A DNA stretch of 64,000 bases from Borreliella garinii (lineage in GTDB: Bacteria > Spirochaetota > Spirochaetia > Borreliales > Borreliaceae): positions 620,001 through 684,000 of the forward strand of contig NZ_CP018744.1 of NCBI RefSeq assembly GCF_001922545.1, in the 5' to 3' direction. Positions within the stretch are counted from its first letter, which is position 1. Every line of letters starts with the position of its first letter. This document shows, piece after piece, positions 9,546 through 19,542 of the stretch. The notes below the pieces were generated by a model. It made no database searches, was not told where the DNA came from, and worked only from the letters and a program-made list of their open reading frames with translations. The position numbers were made by a program, and so were the translations under genes.

Positions 9546-10052
9546 TTAAAAGTAATAAATTATTTTTCCCAATATGTTATCAATTTTTATGAATCCGTAA
9601 TCTCTTGAGTCTAATGAGGTTTGTTTATTTTCTCCTATGACTAAATAGTGATTATCAGGAATTTTTTTATTATTTTTTTTTAAAATATTTTCATCTATTT
9701 TAAAGTTTAAGTCATGTATGCATATTTTATTTTTTTCTATTTGTTTAAATTTTTCTCCCGGAATTGCAAAAATTCTTTTGATAGCAATTTTGTTTGTTAT
9801 GGGATCTTTAATAAGTATCATTTCATTTTTTTTGGGAGTTTTCCACAATAAAAGATATTTTTGACGACTTTTAAGTCTAAGTCCATATGCAAATTTGTGA
9901 TTTACAATCCAATTTTTGTCAAATATTGTTGGGGTCATTGATTCGCCTTTTACTATGTAAAAGGATAAGAATAGTTTTATTAAGGTTATTAAAAGTAAGC
10001 AAGCGGCTAAAATTGACGCTAGTTCATATTTGTGAGCTTTAAATATTCTCAT
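9546..10052 (-). CDS. lepB: Signal peptidase I
   Basis: Membrane serine/lysine protease that removes signal peptides from exported proteins. At 168 residues it is short but complete. It has one N-terminal membrane helix (about 11-33), then box B with GESMTPT (Ser38 nucleophile), box D with KRIFAIPGE (Lys92 general base) and box E with SLDSRDYG (about 146-152). Borrelia is known to carry more than one lepB paralogue, and this copy corresponds to what I recall as BB0263. It ends 22 bases from the convergent Hsp70-like gene. The start ATG has no clear Shine-Dalgarno, and the gene diverges from the next one across 61 bases. Confidence 0.93.
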   Translation of the reverse strand: MRIFKAHKYELASILAACLLLITLIKLFLSFYIVKGESMTPTIFDKNWIVNHKFAYGLRLKSRQKYLLLWKTPKKNEMILIKDPITNKIAIKRIFAIPGEKFKQIEKNKICIHDLNFKIDENILKKNNKKIPDNHYLVIGENKQTSLDSRDYGFIKIDNILGKIIYYF

Positions 10053-10094
10053 AACTTTTAAACAATGCTTTCATTAAAATGCAATTTTCTATTG

Positions 10095-10117
10095 TATAAT
10101 GAAATAGCATGTTATGA
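10095..10117 (+). promoter_or_regulatory. Candidate -10 box and two-codon upstream ORF before the LysM-M23 gene
   Basis: A consensus TATAAT lies at 10095-10100. Transcription would start near 10107, almost at the coding sequence, leaving an extremely short leader. ATG 10109 reads ATG-TTA-TGA, a two-codon frame whose stop overlaps the gene's ATG at 10114. No Shine-Dalgarno is present. No good -35 box was found, so the promoter call is tentative. Confidence 0.4.
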
Positions 10118-11370
10118 TTATACCAAAAAAAAAGCAAAGGGTAGAAAAACGTAAAAAAAATTTTTTATTCAGTAGTAAGAAGAATATTAATTTTGAATTA
10201 AAAGATTTTGCCGATATTAGAAATATTGGTAAAAGAAGAAAAAAAGTTTTCAAGTTAAAAAACTTTTTTAAAAAAATTGATTTTTTTTTTTTTAAAAAAG
10301 TTTCTTTATTTTCCTATAAGCTTAAAATACAAAATATTAATCATTATGAATATAAATATTATTATAATAACTTTAAAGAAAAAGTTTTTGATATTTTTAG
10401 CTTGAAATTCGATTATAAGTTTATTTTTAAGCTAAATGCAATAATTTTTATTTTTGTATTAATATTTTATATTAATATTTTTTCTTATTACGGTTCTTAT
10501 ATTTTTTTAAATAGACTCACCTTACCCAAAGATTATTTTATTGATACATTTTTATATTATAGCGATCAAGATATAGCGCAAATTAATAGCTATTTGCCTG
10601 ATTCTAATGTTTCTGCAAATGTTCCTGAATTTAAAAAAAATTTTGTATTAAAGGTGTTTGACCATAAAATTAAGCCTGGAGAAACTCTTTCTCATGTTGC
10701 AGCTAGATATCAAACAACTAGTGAGACTTTAATTTCTTTTAATGAAATTAAAGATGTAAGAAATATTAAGCCAAATTCAGTTATTAAAGTTCCTAATATG
10801 AAAGGAATTATTTATGTTGTTAAAAAAAATGACTCTATTTCATCTATAGCTAGTGCCTATAATATTCCCAAAGTGGATATTTTAGATTCTAATAATCTTG
10901 ATAATGAAGTTTTATTTTTAGGGCAAAAATTGTTTATTCCTGGAGGAAGATTGCCTAAAGATTTTTTAAAAGAGGTATTAGGAGAGACTTTTATTTATCC
11001 TGTACAAGGTGTTATTACTTCAGGATATGGGTATCGACCAGATCCATTTACAAGAGTTATTAGCTTTCACAATGGAATAGATATTGCAAATTTAGCCAAT
11101 ACTCCCATTAAAGCCGCAAGAGAGGGTATTGTTGTAACTGTAGGATTTAATGCGGGAGGATATGGGAAATATATTATTATTTCCCATAGTAATGGATTTC
11201 AAACTTTATATGCACATTTGAATTCTTTTGCTGTTAAAGTTGGGAAAAAAGTTTCAAGGGGAGCAGTAATAGGCTATATGGGAAGTACTGGCTATAGCAC
11301 AGGCAATCACTTACATTTTACAATTTTTAAGAATGGCAAAACCGAAAATCCTATGAAATATTTAAGGTAG
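10114..11370 (+). CDS. LysM-M23 peptidoglycan endopeptidase, membrane anchored
   Basis: A 418-residue cell-wall hydrolase. Residues 1-100 are strongly basic and probably cytoplasmic. A membrane helix lies at 106-131. Two LysM peptidoglycan-binding modules follow (about 181-228 and 232-277), then an M23 metallopeptidase domain (about 300-415). The zinc and catalytic residues are present: HNGID (His319, Asp323), YAHL and HLHF. It should cut peptide cross-links in the periplasm. The long Lys-rich cytoplasmic tail is unusual for M23 enzymes. It ends 6 bases from the convergent TPR gene. Recalled tag BB0262. Confidence 0.92.
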   Translation: MIIPKKKQRVEKRKKNFLFSSKKNINFELKDFADIRNIGKRRKKVFKLKNFFKKIDFFFFKKVSLFSYKLKIQNINHYEYKYYYNNFKEKVFDIFSLKFDYKFIFKLNAIIFIFVLIFYINIFSYYGSYIFLNRLTLPKDYFIDTFLYYSDQDIAQINSYLPDSNVSANVPEFKKNFVLKVFDHKIKPGETLSHVAARYQTTSETLISFNEIKDVRNIKPNSVIKVPNMKGIIYVVKKNDSISSIASAYNIPKVDILDSNNLDNEVLFLGQKLFIPGGRLPKDFLKEVLGETFIYPVQGVITSGYGYRPDPFTRVISFHNGIDIANLANTPIKAAREGIVVTVGFNAGGYGKYIIISHSNGFQTLYAHLNSFAVKVGKKVSRGAVIGYMGSTGYSTGNHLHFTIFKNGKTENPMKYLR

Positions 11371-11376
11371 TATTTT

Positions 11377-12759
11377 TTATGTGTATTTGGATATGTTAAT
11401 TTTTTTAAGTATTTGAGTTAGTTTTTTGCCTTCTACTAGATCGATAAGCCTTCCTTCAATCATTTGTTTAGCTTTTAAAGAGAATTTTGATGGAGCAATG
11501 CAGAGTCCTTTTATTTTATTTTCTTTTATTTTTGAAATGAAATCTTTTAAGAATAATTCACCAAAAGTATCTTGTTCAGTTCTTACAAAGCGTACTATTA
11601 AATTTTCTTCCCACTGATTGTTAGCTAAGTGAAAGTTCATATCAATAAATTGTGATGTTATTTCGTTTATTTTAGAATCTCTTACTTGAAATTTATTTAA
11701 ATATAGTTTTAAAATAATTTCATTTGCTATTTTTCCAAAATTTTCTTTTGAACTGCGCAAGTATATTCTTAGTGCTATGTTTTCGTTTAATCTTTTACTA
11801 AATTCTAATTTTTCTTTAATTTTTTTGTAATTTGGATCAATATCTTCAACTTTGGTAAAAGCTTCTGTAGCTTTTTGATAATTTTCAACAGATATTTGAA
11901 GTTCTCCAAGATTATAAAATAATTCAAGGAAAATTTTTTTAGGCAAGTCAGGCTTTACTTTTATTATTTCTTTAATATTTTGTTCTAATTTATCCAATTC
12001 TTTATTTTTTGAATGAATCTCAGATGTAATTAATAAAGCTTCATAAATCATTCCGTCTTTTTGTTTTATTTTGTTAGCGATTTCTAGTGCCAGATGGTCT
12101 TGATTCATTTTTGACAAAGATTTAGCATATGCTAAAAGGGCGTCAATGTCGCCTTGTATGTGTTTTTTTATGTTATTAAATATTCCAGCAGCTTTTCTAT
12201 AGCTTTCCAGATTAAATAAAGTTATCCCTATGTGTTTTAGGATATCCTTATTATTTTTATTAAACTTGTAAACTTTTGTAAGATAGTATAGAGCTTCTTT
12301 ATACATTTCATTTTTTAAGAATGCTATACCAAGATAATAATTTGCATCTTCATCTGTTTTTTTTAAGAGGTATGCTTTTTTTAAAAATTCTAAGGCTTCT
12401 CTGTTGAAGTTTCTTTTAAGGTTATAAAATCCATAGCTTAAAAAAGCTTTAAATGTGTTTATTTCTTGACTTATTGGATTGTCTTCTATTAATTGGCATA
12501 ATTTTTTTGCATATTTTATACCATTCTCATGGTCTTGATTTTTATAGTAGTAATTATTTAAAATTTCAAGGGCACCTATTTCGTTTGGATTTGTTTTTAA
12601 TAGAGAAATTGCTCTTTCGATTAATTTTTGCGTTCTCTCGTCATACTTTTTAATTTTCCCCTTCGTTTTGCCTATTGTAAGCTTTAATGCTATTTTAAAA
12701 AATAAAAATACTAAAATAAATACTATAAATGAAGAGATTACTATAAATAGCGGTAACAC
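11377..12759 (-). CDS. Membrane-anchored TPR protein, function unknown
   Basis: A protein of about 460 residues with one N-terminal membrane helix, a Lys-rich stretch and a series of TPR-like helical pairs (for example DANYYLGIAFLKNEMYKEALYYL and the following repeat). The C-terminal 120 residues are not TPR and contain KENKIKGLCIAPSKF. I chose GTG 12757-12759 because GGAG lies exactly 8 bases before it. A TTG at 12780 is also in frame but includes the ribosome site. TPR arrays usually hold protein partners together; the partner is unknown. It diverges from the BB0260-type operon across about 200 bases. Recalled tag BB0261. Confidence 0.82.
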   Translation of the reverse strand: MLPLFIVISSFIVFILVFLFFKIALKLTIGKTKGKIKKYDERTQKLIERAISLLKTNPNEIGALEILNNYYYKNQDHENGIKYAKKLCQLIEDNPISQEINTFKAFLSYGFYNLKRNFNREALEFLKKAYLLKKTDEDANYYLGIAFLKNEMYKEALYYLTKVYKFNKNNKDILKHIGITLFNLESYRKAAGIFNNIKKHIQGDIDALLAYAKSLSKMNQDHLALEIANKIKQKDGMIYEALLITSEIHSKNKELDKLEQNIKEIIKVKPDLPKKIFLELFYNLGELQISVENYQKATEAFTKVEDIDPNYKKIKEKLEFSKRLNENIALRIYLRSSKENFGKIANEIILKLYLNKFQVRDSKINEITSQFIDMNFHLANNQWEENLIVRFVRTEQDTFGELFLKDFISKIKENKIKGLCIAPSKFSLKAKQMIEGRLIDLVEGKKLTQILKKINISKYT

Positions 12760-12856
12760 TTTTATTGCTCCTAAATTCAAAATATCCCATTAATTTGCAT
12801 CATCATATCTACTTTTAAGAAAAGTTTATTTGCTTAAAATAAAAGTAATTTGTAAG

Positions 12857-12913
12857 TTGAACATCATATTATTTATATTATATTATAGTTATAATAATAA
12901 TGATAACTATAAT
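12857..12913 (+). promoter_or_regulatory. Promoter with overlapping inverted repeat before the BB0260-ftsK gene run
   Basis: TTGAAC at 12857-12862 and TATTAT at 12881-12886 are separated by 18 bases, a good sigma-70 promoter for the plus-strand operon. An 11-base perfect inverted repeat (12882-12892 and 12903-12913, 10-base spacer) covers the -10 box and the expected start site, where a repressor would be well placed. The leader would be about 70 bases. Confidence 0.5.
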
Positions 12914-12962
12914 TAGTATATAAGTTTGGTTTCAATAAAATAAAGCAAAGAGGTTATAATTT

Positions 12963-13979
12963 TTGAAAGGGTTTTTAGCGATTAAATTATCTAATAATGA
13001 GTATTATTCGGTTTTAAATTTAGATGATAGTTCTGTTAAGAGAGTAATATTAGGTAAGGTTGCAGGTGATACTAGTATTAAGTTGAGTTTTTATGTTAGT
13101 GAATATGAAGATTTTTCAGATCCTTTTTTAGTTGGTTCTTTTTTCTTGGATAATTTAAAAAGGGAAAGCTTAAGTGTAAATGTTTATTTTAAAGTTATGG
13201 ACGAAATACTTTATGTTTATAGTGAATCTGATGGGATTCAAGATAAATCTAAGTTTGATTTAAGTCTTTTAGATTTTAATCAAACTTTTAAAGGGTCTAA
13301 TGGGGACAGGCTTTCAAATGATTTAAAAAGCGGCATTGGCAATGATTTGCCTGTTGAAGATTTGGGTTCTGAATTTGATTTAACTTTTGAAGAAAAAGAT
13401 GATTTTGTTAAAAAAGATGTTTCTGATTTAAGTATTCCTACTATTAATTCTTTAGATCTAAAAACTGAAGAATATCAAAAAGATGATTCAGATGATTCAG
13501 ATTTTGAAGGTTTTGATGATAATGACGAAAGTTATGTTTATTCTAAAGAGCTTAATTTAGAAAATAAAAAAGTTGAGTATATTAATGAAGAGTCTTTAAA
13601 CCTTAATAATTTTGAGTTTCAAAAACTAGAAGAATCTTCAGAAGAGGACGAGGAAGAAGATTTGCATGATTTAAGCGTTGAAGACATTATTGCCGATATT
13701 GACAAAGATTTAATAGATACTTCAGATGAAGATGTTGAACTAGATCTTAGAGAAGATTTTGAGAATGATGCTGTAAAAAGCAATTTTAAGTTAAATTCAA
13801 GTGAAGGAGTTGTACATTCTCCTATGTTGTATTTGAGCCTTATTTCTCTTTTTCTTTTGATATTTTTTTCTTTATTTTTAGTTTTTTCAAAAATTTTGAA
13901 GCCTAGAGATTTTGTCTCATATTACTTTGAATGTGGTAAAAAAAGAATTGAGAGATATGAAAAAGATCAATATGTTTAA
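12963..13979 (+). CDS. Acidic protein with C-terminal membrane anchor, function unknown
   Basis: A 338-residue protein of no recognised family. The first about 100 residues look folded (mixed beta strands). The next 170 are highly acidic, with many Asp, Glu and Ser, and probably disordered. One membrane helix lies near 277-297, followed by a short basic tail. The start is TTG with AAAGAGG 9 bases upstream. It overlaps the following transglycosylase gene, which, with its promoter position, suggests a joint role in flagellar or wall biology. Recalled tag BB0260. Confidence 0.8.
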   Translation: MKGFLAIKLSNNEYYSVLNLDDSSVKRVILGKVAGDTSIKLSFYVSEYEDFSDPFLVGSFFLDNLKRESLSVNVYFKVMDEILYVYSESDGIQDKSKFDLSLLDFNQTFKGSNGDRLSNDLKSGIGNDLPVEDLGSEFDLTFEEKDDFVKKDVSDLSIPTINSLDLKTEEYQKDDSDDSDFEGFDDNDESYVYSKELNLENKKVEYINEESLNLNNFEFQKLEESSEEDEEEDLHDLSVEDIIADIDKDLIDTSDEDVELDLREDFENDAVKSNFKLNSSEGVVHSPMLYLSLISLFLLIFFSLFLVFSKILKPRDFVSYYFECGKKRIERYEKDQYV

Positions 13980-16119
13980 TAAAAATTCTTGTGTATTGCA
14001 AAATTTTCTTTTATTATTTTTGAGTTTATTTTCTTGCGTTGTTAAAAAAGAAGTTTCGAGTAGTGATTTTATAAAGATGCATTCAAAAGAGTTTGATTTA
14101 AATAATTTAAATTGGTTATGGAATTTTGATTATTCAAAAAAAAATTTTGACAAGCATTTTAACATAGATCCAAATTCTTATATATATGTTGCCTATTTGT
14201 TTAAAAAAATAGGGTTTGAAGAGAAATTTGTAGAGTATATGAAAAAGGCTATATTCAATGGGGATAATATTGCATCCCAATTTGCTGGAATTAAACTTAT
14301 TGAATATTTTAACTCAATAAAAGATTATTCTGAGTCTGAATTGATTGGGGAGAGTCTTTATAAAAAATACGAAAATAATAAATTTATTATACTAGGGTAC
14401 TTCAAAAGTCTTTATTGGCAAAAGAAAAACGATAAGGCACTTAGCCTTTTAAATAAGCTTGATAAGATGGAATTTCCTGATTATCAGGAAAATGAAAATA
14501 TTTTGTTAAAAGCGGCTCTTTATCTTAATCTTTCTAATGTAAGTGAGTCAAAAATTTATTTTAATGAACTTTTTGAAAAGTTACCTGCAAATTATTTACA
14601 TGTAAGGGCTTATGATTACTTTATTATTGAAAATAAGTCTAAGTACTTTGGCACAAATTTTTTAAATCTTGTTAGGTTTAAGTATGAAGTGGCAAATGGT
14701 AATTTTAATAGTGCAATAAATATATTGAATAAAAATGGTTTAAGTGGCTATTATGATAATAACATTGTATTAAGTGATGTTTATAAGGCTTTTATTAGTT
14801 CTGGCAAAATTTCAAATGCTTTAGCATTTTTTAGTAAAATAAGGAGCAAATATAAGAATTATTATTTGGGTATTCTAAATCTTAGGGGAAAAAATAATTC
14901 AGGCCTTTTTCTTTTGAAAGAATATCTTGAGGGTTTAAATCTTAAAAATGAGATTAACAGGCTTGATTTGCTTAATATGGCTTTTAGTAATTTAATTTTT
15001 ACTCAAAGTGCAAGAAATTATTTTGCCGAAAACGTAGCCAAGTTTTATACTGAGAGTGATAAAAAAAATTCTGCTTTTATTAAGATTTTAGAAGATTATA
15101 TTTTAGAATCAATTCAGCTTGAAGACTATGAGAACCTTTATAAGCTTTATTCTAATGCTCAAAAAGTTATTTCTGATTCTATTTTATCTAAGCTTGCTTT
15201 TATTAATGCAAGGCTTATATATCATAAATTACTTAAATCTAATGTAAGCGGAGAATACAATAGTCTTTTGCATTCTGCTATTAATTATGATAAATGGTCT
15301 TATTCTTCATTTATGAGCAGGTACTTATTAGATCAAAATATTGATGAATTTTTTACAAGTGGACATGATATTAAATATGAGCAATCTGATTATGAGATTT
15401 TTTTGGAGGGATTTTTAAAATTTAATCTTTATCATTATGTTAGAGGGTTTATTTCTGAGGATTTTAGAAATGGATATAAATTTTCACTCGATTTTTATCG
15501 AAGAGTATACGATGAGCTTTTAAAGAGTGAAAATTATTACGATGCAACCCTTGTGATTAATTATCTTGTAAATCAAGATGAATCTGCTTTAATGGAAAAT
15601 GACTATAAAAGGCTTTATCCATATCTTTATGGATCTTTAGTAGAATATTGGGCTAAAAGGCGTGGGCTTGAAGCCAGTGTTGTATTTTCTTTAATAAAAG
15701 CTGAAAGTAGCTTTGAGAAAAATGCTGTCTCAAAACCCGGTGCTGTTGGCCTTATGCAGGTTATGCCGTCAACAGCGAATGATATTTCTAAAGAACTTAA
15801 GTATTTTGATTATAATTTAAAGATCCCCAAAGATAATATAATAATTGGGACATATTATTTAAAAAAAAGAATATCTACAACCGGCAGCCTTTATAAGGCC
15901 CTTGCATCTTACAATGGGGGCATTGGTAATGTTAGAAAGTGGGAAAAAAGTTATGGACATTTGTCTAAAGAGCTTTTTATTGAGGCAATTCCTTTTAGTC
16001 AGACTAGAAATTATATTAAAAAAATATTAGTTTATTCGGTGTTTTATGATGCTTTGTATGAAAAGAAGGGAATAGATTCGGTAATAGTTAAAATTATGGG
16101 CGAATTTCCCAAAAATTAG
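13957..16119 (+). CDS. Lytic transglycosylase (SLT domain), lipoprotein-like
   Basis: About 720 residues. The N-terminus has a signal peptide ending in a spirochaetal lipobox (SLFSC), then a long helical solenoid, and a C-terminal SLT domain. That domain holds [10 protein letters not shown] (catalytic Glu), [13 protein letters not shown] and [12 protein letters not shown], the hallmarks of Slt70/MltE-type enzymes, which cut glycan strands to anhydro-muropeptides. I chose ATG 13957; ATG 13972 is possible, and the frame open to 13912 would add non-signal residues. It overlaps the previous gene by 23 bases. From memory, BB0259 has been shown to act in periplasmic flagellar assembly. Confidence 0.92.
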   Translation: MKKINMFNKNSCVLQNFLLLFLSLFSCVVKKEVSSSDFIKMHSKEFDLNNLNWLWNFDYSKKNFDKHFNIDPNSYIYVAYLFKKIGFEEKFVEYMKKAIFNGDNIASQFAGIKLIEYFNSIKDYSESELIGESLYKKYENNKFIILGYFKSLYWQKKNDKALSLLNKLDKMEFPDYQENENILLKAALYLNLSNVSESKIYFNELFEKLPANYLHVRAYDYFIIENKSKYFGTNFLNLVRFKYEVANGNFNSAINILNKNGLSGYYDNNIVLSDVYKAFISSGKISNALAFFSKIRSKYKNYYLGILNLRGKNNSGLFLLKEYLEGLNLKNEINRLDLLNMAFSNLIFTQSARNYFAENVAKFYTESDKKNSAFIKILEDYILESIQLEDYENLYKLYSNAQKVISDSILSKLAFINARLIYHKLLKSNVSGEYNSLLHSAINYDKWSYSSFMSRYLLDQNIDEFFTSGHDIKYEQSDYEIFLEGFLKFNLYHYVRGFISEDFRNGYKFSLDFYRRVYDELLKSENYYDATLVINYLVNQDESALMENDYKRLYPYLYGSLVEYWAKRRGLEASVVFSLIKAESSFEKNAVSKPGAVGLMQVMPSTANDISKELKYFDYNLKIPKDNIIIGTYYLKKRISTTGSLYKALASYNGGIGNVRKWEKSYGHLSKELFIEAIPFSQTRNYIKKILVYSVFYDALYEKKGIDSVIVKIMGEFPKN

Positions 16120-16133
16120 TATTGGAGTATTTA

Positions 16134-16934
16134 ATGATAAATATTTTAAATGCAATTATTTTGGGTATTGTTCAAGGTATTACAGAGTTTTTACCAATAT
16201 CTAGTTCGGGGCATTTATTGCTTTTTAGGCATTTTATGCATTTAAAGCTCCCAATAATATTTGATATTTATTTACACCTTGCAACAGTTTTAGTAATTAT
16301 TATTTACTATCGCCAAAGGATTTTAGAGCTTTTTTTAACTTTTATTAGATTTTCGTTAAGAAAAACTAATAAATCTGATTTAACAAATTTAAAATTAATA
16401 TTGCTAATATTAATAATAACTATTGTTACTGGAGTTGTTGGAACTTTTATTTCAAAATACGAGAGAATGTTTACATTGCCTTTTATTTTAATTAATTTTA
16501 TTATAACAGGTATTTTAATCTTGATGCTAGAATTTAATTTTTTTAAAATTGATTTTAAAGGTAATATTTTGTTAGTAGGAATTTTTATAGGGCTGATGCA
16601 GGGTTTAGGTGCGCTTCCAGGAATCTCTCGTTCGGGAATTACAATTTTTTCTGCGGTGTCGCTTGGATTTAATAGAAAAAGTGCATTTGAAATTTCATTT
16701 TTGTCTTTAATTCCAATAGTTTTTGGAGCAATTTTATTAAAATATAAAGAATTTTATGATATTTTTATGGTTTTAAATTTTTTTGAAATAAACTTAGGAG
16801 CATTGGTTGCTTTTGTTGTTGGTATTCTCTCAATAAATTTCTTTTTTAAAATGCTTAATAACAAAAAGCTATATTATTTTTCAATATATTTATTTGTACT
16901 TTCAATTACAGTTTGTTATTTTTTTAGAATATGA
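16134..16934 (+). CDS. uppP: Undecaprenyl-diphosphatase UppP (BacA)
   Basis: Membrane enzyme that dephosphorylates undecaprenyl diphosphate so that the lipid carrier can be reused in peptidoglycan synthesis. It has 266 residues and about eight membrane helices. Both family motifs are clear: [18 protein letters not shown] near the N-terminus and [16 protein letters not shown] in the middle. I chose ATG 16134 because GGAG at 16124-16127 is 6 bases upstream; the in-frame TTG at 16122 would contain that site. The last bases overlap the ftsK start (ATGA). Confidence 0.96.
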   Translation: MINILNAIILGIVQGITEFLPISSSGHLLLFRHFMHLKLPIIFDIYLHLATVLVIIIYYRQRILELFLTFIRFSLRKTNKSDLTNLKLILLILIITIVTGVVGTFISKYERMFTLPFILINFIITGILILMLEFNFFKIDFKGNILLVGIFIGLMQGLGALPGISRSGITIFSAVSLGFNRKSAFEISFLSLIPIVFGAILLKYKEFYDIFMVLNFFEINLGALVAFVVGILSINFFFKMLNNKKLYYFSIYLFVLSITVCYFFRI

Positions 16935-19282
16935 AAGATTTTTATCAGTATTTTCAATTTTTGTTTTTTTTTATGCTTACGGTTATTTCTTTTTCTCTTT
17001 TTGTAGCATTGACCCCTCTAAGCAATATATTTGTATTTTTTGTTTTCAATCTAATAGGACAAATACTGTTTAATGTTTTTTCATTCTTGTCATTTTATTT
17101 AATACTTTATCCACTTGTTAATTGGTACGCTTATAAAAAACATATTTTTACTAAACGATTTATATTTAATTGGAATTATACCGTAATACTGTTTTTTACT
17201 TTAATATTTTTAATAAAAATTAATTCTAATGTTGAAAAATCTTATCTTATTAAGATATTTCTTATTAATTTTGGTACAATATTGGGAAATTTTTTTGTTT
17301 TTATTCTTTTAATTTTAGAATTTGTTGTTTGGATTTACTTGAATTATGTCTTTTTCAAAGATGTTAATTTTATTTTGGATGCTTTTAAATTTTTAGAGTT
17401 TAAGATTAAAATTTTGTTTGAAAATATATTAAGTTATTTACCATTTTCAAATTCATTGGATGTTAAAAAAGATATTAAAATTTATGGAAATTTTGCAGAG
17501 GATATAAAAGATTCTCAAGCTTTTGATGATAATAAGAATATTATTAATGATGAGGAATATCAAGCCCTATGGTCATTTAGTGCTTTTTTAAGAAACAATA
17601 AAAAACCCTCTAATGTTAATTTAGCCAAAACTGTTTTTGAGGGCTCAGATTCCAAAGATGCAAGCTCTCTAAATAAGGAGATTTCAAATAATAGCGCTTT
17701 AAATGCAGATGAAATTGATGAGTCTTGTGAGTATAAATCTTTGGACAATCTTGAAGATAATAAGTTAATTATTAGTGGAAAGGTTAAGGCCAGTGAGATA
17801 AGGACTAAAGGTATAATTAGTCAGGTTACTATTCCCAATGTTTATAACGAAAATTTAGATTTGAATAAAAAAAGTGATTCTTACATTATTGATATTTCAG
17901 TTTTTGACCAGAAAGAGGTTAAAAATGATGTAGAGGATATTGAATATGATAAAGAAATTCAAAAGCAATCAATTATTCTCCAGGAGACATTAAAAGAGTT
18001 TAATATTAATGCTAAATTAATTGATATTATTAAAGGGCCTGTTGTAACAATGTATGCTATTCGTCCGGACAAGGGAATTAAGCTTTCTAAGATTACTTCT
18101 ATTTCTGATAATATTGCTTTAAGGCTTGCGGCTATTAGGGTTAGAATTATTGCTCCAATTCCTGGCAGAGAAGCTGTTGGAATTGAAATTCCTAATAAAA
18201 GACGTGAATTTATTGTAATTTCAGAGATAATAGACAGCGAGGAATTTAGAGGTGATTTTAGAATTCCTTTTGCTCTTGGAAAGGAGATTAGTGGCGAAAA
18301 TATTGTTTTTGATCTTGTTAATTCTCCACATCTATTAATAGCTGGTGCAACTGGAGCAGGTAAATCGGTTTGTGTAAATTCTTTGATTGCTTCAATTATT
18401 TTTTCAAAATCTCCAGATGAAGTAAAATTAATTATGATAGATCCCAAAATAGTTGAGCTTAAACTTTTCAATGATATTCCGCATTTATTAACCCCAGTTA
18501 TTACAGATGTAAAGAGAGCTTTAGAAGCTCTTAGATGGTGTCTTGATGAAATGGAGAGAAGGTATGTGCTTCTTGATAATTTATTGGTAAGAGATATTTC
18601 TTCTTATAATAAAAAAATAAAAGATGAGAATTTAAATTTAATGATCTTGCCATATCTTGTAATAATTATTGATGAATTTGCAGATCTTATTCTTTCTGCA
18701 AGAAAAGATTTGGAAAATTTAATTTCTAGACTTGCTGCAATGGCTAGAGCTGTGGGGATTCATTTAGTTCTTGCGACCCAAAGGCCTTCAGTTGATGTTA
18801 TTACGGGAGTAATAAAAGCTAATTTCCCCTCAAGGATTTCTTTTATGGTAGCTAGTTCTATGGATTCAAGAATAATTCTTGGATCTTCTGGTGCTGAAAA
18901 GCTTTTAGGAAAAGGGGATATGCTTTATATTAGTTCTTTAAATCCTTTCCCTCAAAGAATTCAGGGTGGATTTTTAAAAGAAAGAGAAGTTTATAGACTT
19001 GTTGAAGAGGTTAAAAAATTTGGTTCTCCAAATTATATTGATGATGAAATATTTATTGATAGTGTAAAAGAGCAAGATTTAGTTGCTCTTGGACCTTCTG
19101 ATGAACCAATGTTTGATGAAGCTCTTGAGATTGTTAAAACCACAAGAAAAGCATCAGCATCTTATTTGCAAAGAAGGTTGAAGATAGGTTACAATAGGGC
19201 AGCTCGAATTATTGAAATCATGGAAGATATGGGTTATGTGGGGCCCGTTAACGGATCAAAGCCAAGAGAGGTATTAATTTAA
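16931..19282 (+). CDS. ftsK: DNA translocase FtsK/SpoIIIE
   Basis: A 783-residue DNA pump that clears chromosome ends from the division septum. Four to five N-terminal membrane helices (to about residue 145) are followed by an acidic linker, then the motor. Walker A is GATGAGKS at about 472-479. [17 protein letters not shown] and the Walker [10 protein letters not shown] follow, and a C-terminal winged-helix gamma domain ([19 protein letters not shown]) ends the protein. It is shorter than E. coli FtsK but similar to SpoIIIE. On a linear chromosome it cannot resolve dimers at a ring junction, so segregation is the likely role. The start overlaps the uppP stop by four bases. Confidence 0.97.
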   Translation: MKDFYQYFQFLFFFMLTVISFSLFVALTPLSNIFVFFVFNLIGQILFNVFSFLSFYLILYPLVNWYAYKKHIFTKRFIFNWNYTVILFFTLIFLIKINSNVEKSYLIKIFLINFGTILGNFFVFILLILEFVVWIYLNYVFFKDVNFILDAFKFLEFKIKILFENILSYLPFSNSLDVKKDIKIYGNFAEDIKDSQAFDDNKNIINDEEYQALWSFSAFLRNNKKPSNVNLAKTVFEGSDSKDASSLNKEISNNSALNADEIDESCEYKSLDNLEDNKLIISGKVKASEIRTKGIISQVTIPNVYNENLDLNKKSDSYIIDISVFDQKEVKNDVEDIEYDKEIQKQSIILQETLKEFNINAKLIDIIKGPVVTMYAIRPDKGIKLSKITSISDNIALRLAAIRVRIIAPIPGREAVGIEIPNKRREFIVISEIIDSEEFRGDFRIPFALGKEISGENIVFDLVNSPHLLIAGATGAGKSVCVNSLIASIIFSKSPDEVKLIMIDPKIVELKLFNDIPHLLTPVITDVKRALEALRWCLDEMERRYVLLDNLLVRDISSYNKKIKDENLNLMILPYLVIIIDEFADLILSARKDLENLISRLAAMARAVGIHLVLATQRPSVDVITGVIKANFPSRISFMVASSMDSRIILGSSGAEKLLGKGDMLYISSLNPFPQRIQGGFLKEREVYRLVEEVKKFGSPNYIDDEIFIDSVKEQDLVALGPSDEPMFDEALEIVKTTRKASASYLQRRLKIGYNRAARIIEIMEDMGYVGPVNGSKPREVLI

Positions 19283-19286
19283 AATA

Positions 19287-19312
19287 AAGAGATATCCATT
19301 TGAACATCTCTT
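19287..19312. terminator. Weak hairpin between convergent ftsK and rpsU
   Basis: A 7-base stem (AAGAGAT at 19287-19293 with ATCTCTT at 19306-19312) encloses a 12-base loop between two converging genes. It lacks a strong T run on either side, so terminator function is doubtful. Confidence 0.3.
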
Positions 19313-19317
19313 ACTAT

Positions 19318-19527
19318 TTACCTATTAGTTTTTTGTTTTAATTTTCTTACTTTTTTTGCCTGTTTTCTTTTAAACGCTTTTTCCTTTTTTACACGGATTG
19401 TGGATGGTTTCTCATAGTATTCTCTTCTTTTCCATTCACGAATAATTGCTTCTTTTTCAATCATTCTTTTAAAACGTTTCAATGCTTTTTCAAGATTCTC
19501 ATTTTTGTCCACAGTGACTGTTACCAA
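19318..19527 (-). CDS. rpsU: 30S ribosomal protein bS21
   Basis: Small basic protein of the 30S subunit, 69 residues, with the S21 features: an N-terminal strand, [14 protein letters not shown] and [11 protein letters not shown], then a Lys/Arg-rich tail. The start is TTG, fixed by an unusually long Shine-Dalgarno just upstream (separate entry). It is the last gene of a minus-strand run after recJ and an M23 gene, and its ribosome site overlaps the stop of the M23 gene, so translation may be coupled. Confidence 0.95.
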
Positions 19528-19530
19528 AAA

Positions 19531-19542
19531 ATCACCTCCTTT
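19531..19542 (-). promoter_or_regulatory. Twelve-base Shine-Dalgarno of rpsU
   Basis: Read on the minus strand, the sequence is AAAGGAGGTGAT, matching the full 3' end of 16S rRNA over 12 bases, and lies 3 bases before the TTG start (7 bases from GGAGG). It begins inside the last codons of the preceding M23 gene. Confidence 0.8.

Noticed and set aside
17959..18471. 170-codon open frame antisense to ftsK
   Set aside because: It lies wholly opposite the conserved motor domain, has no ribosome site and its composition mirrors the ftsK codons.
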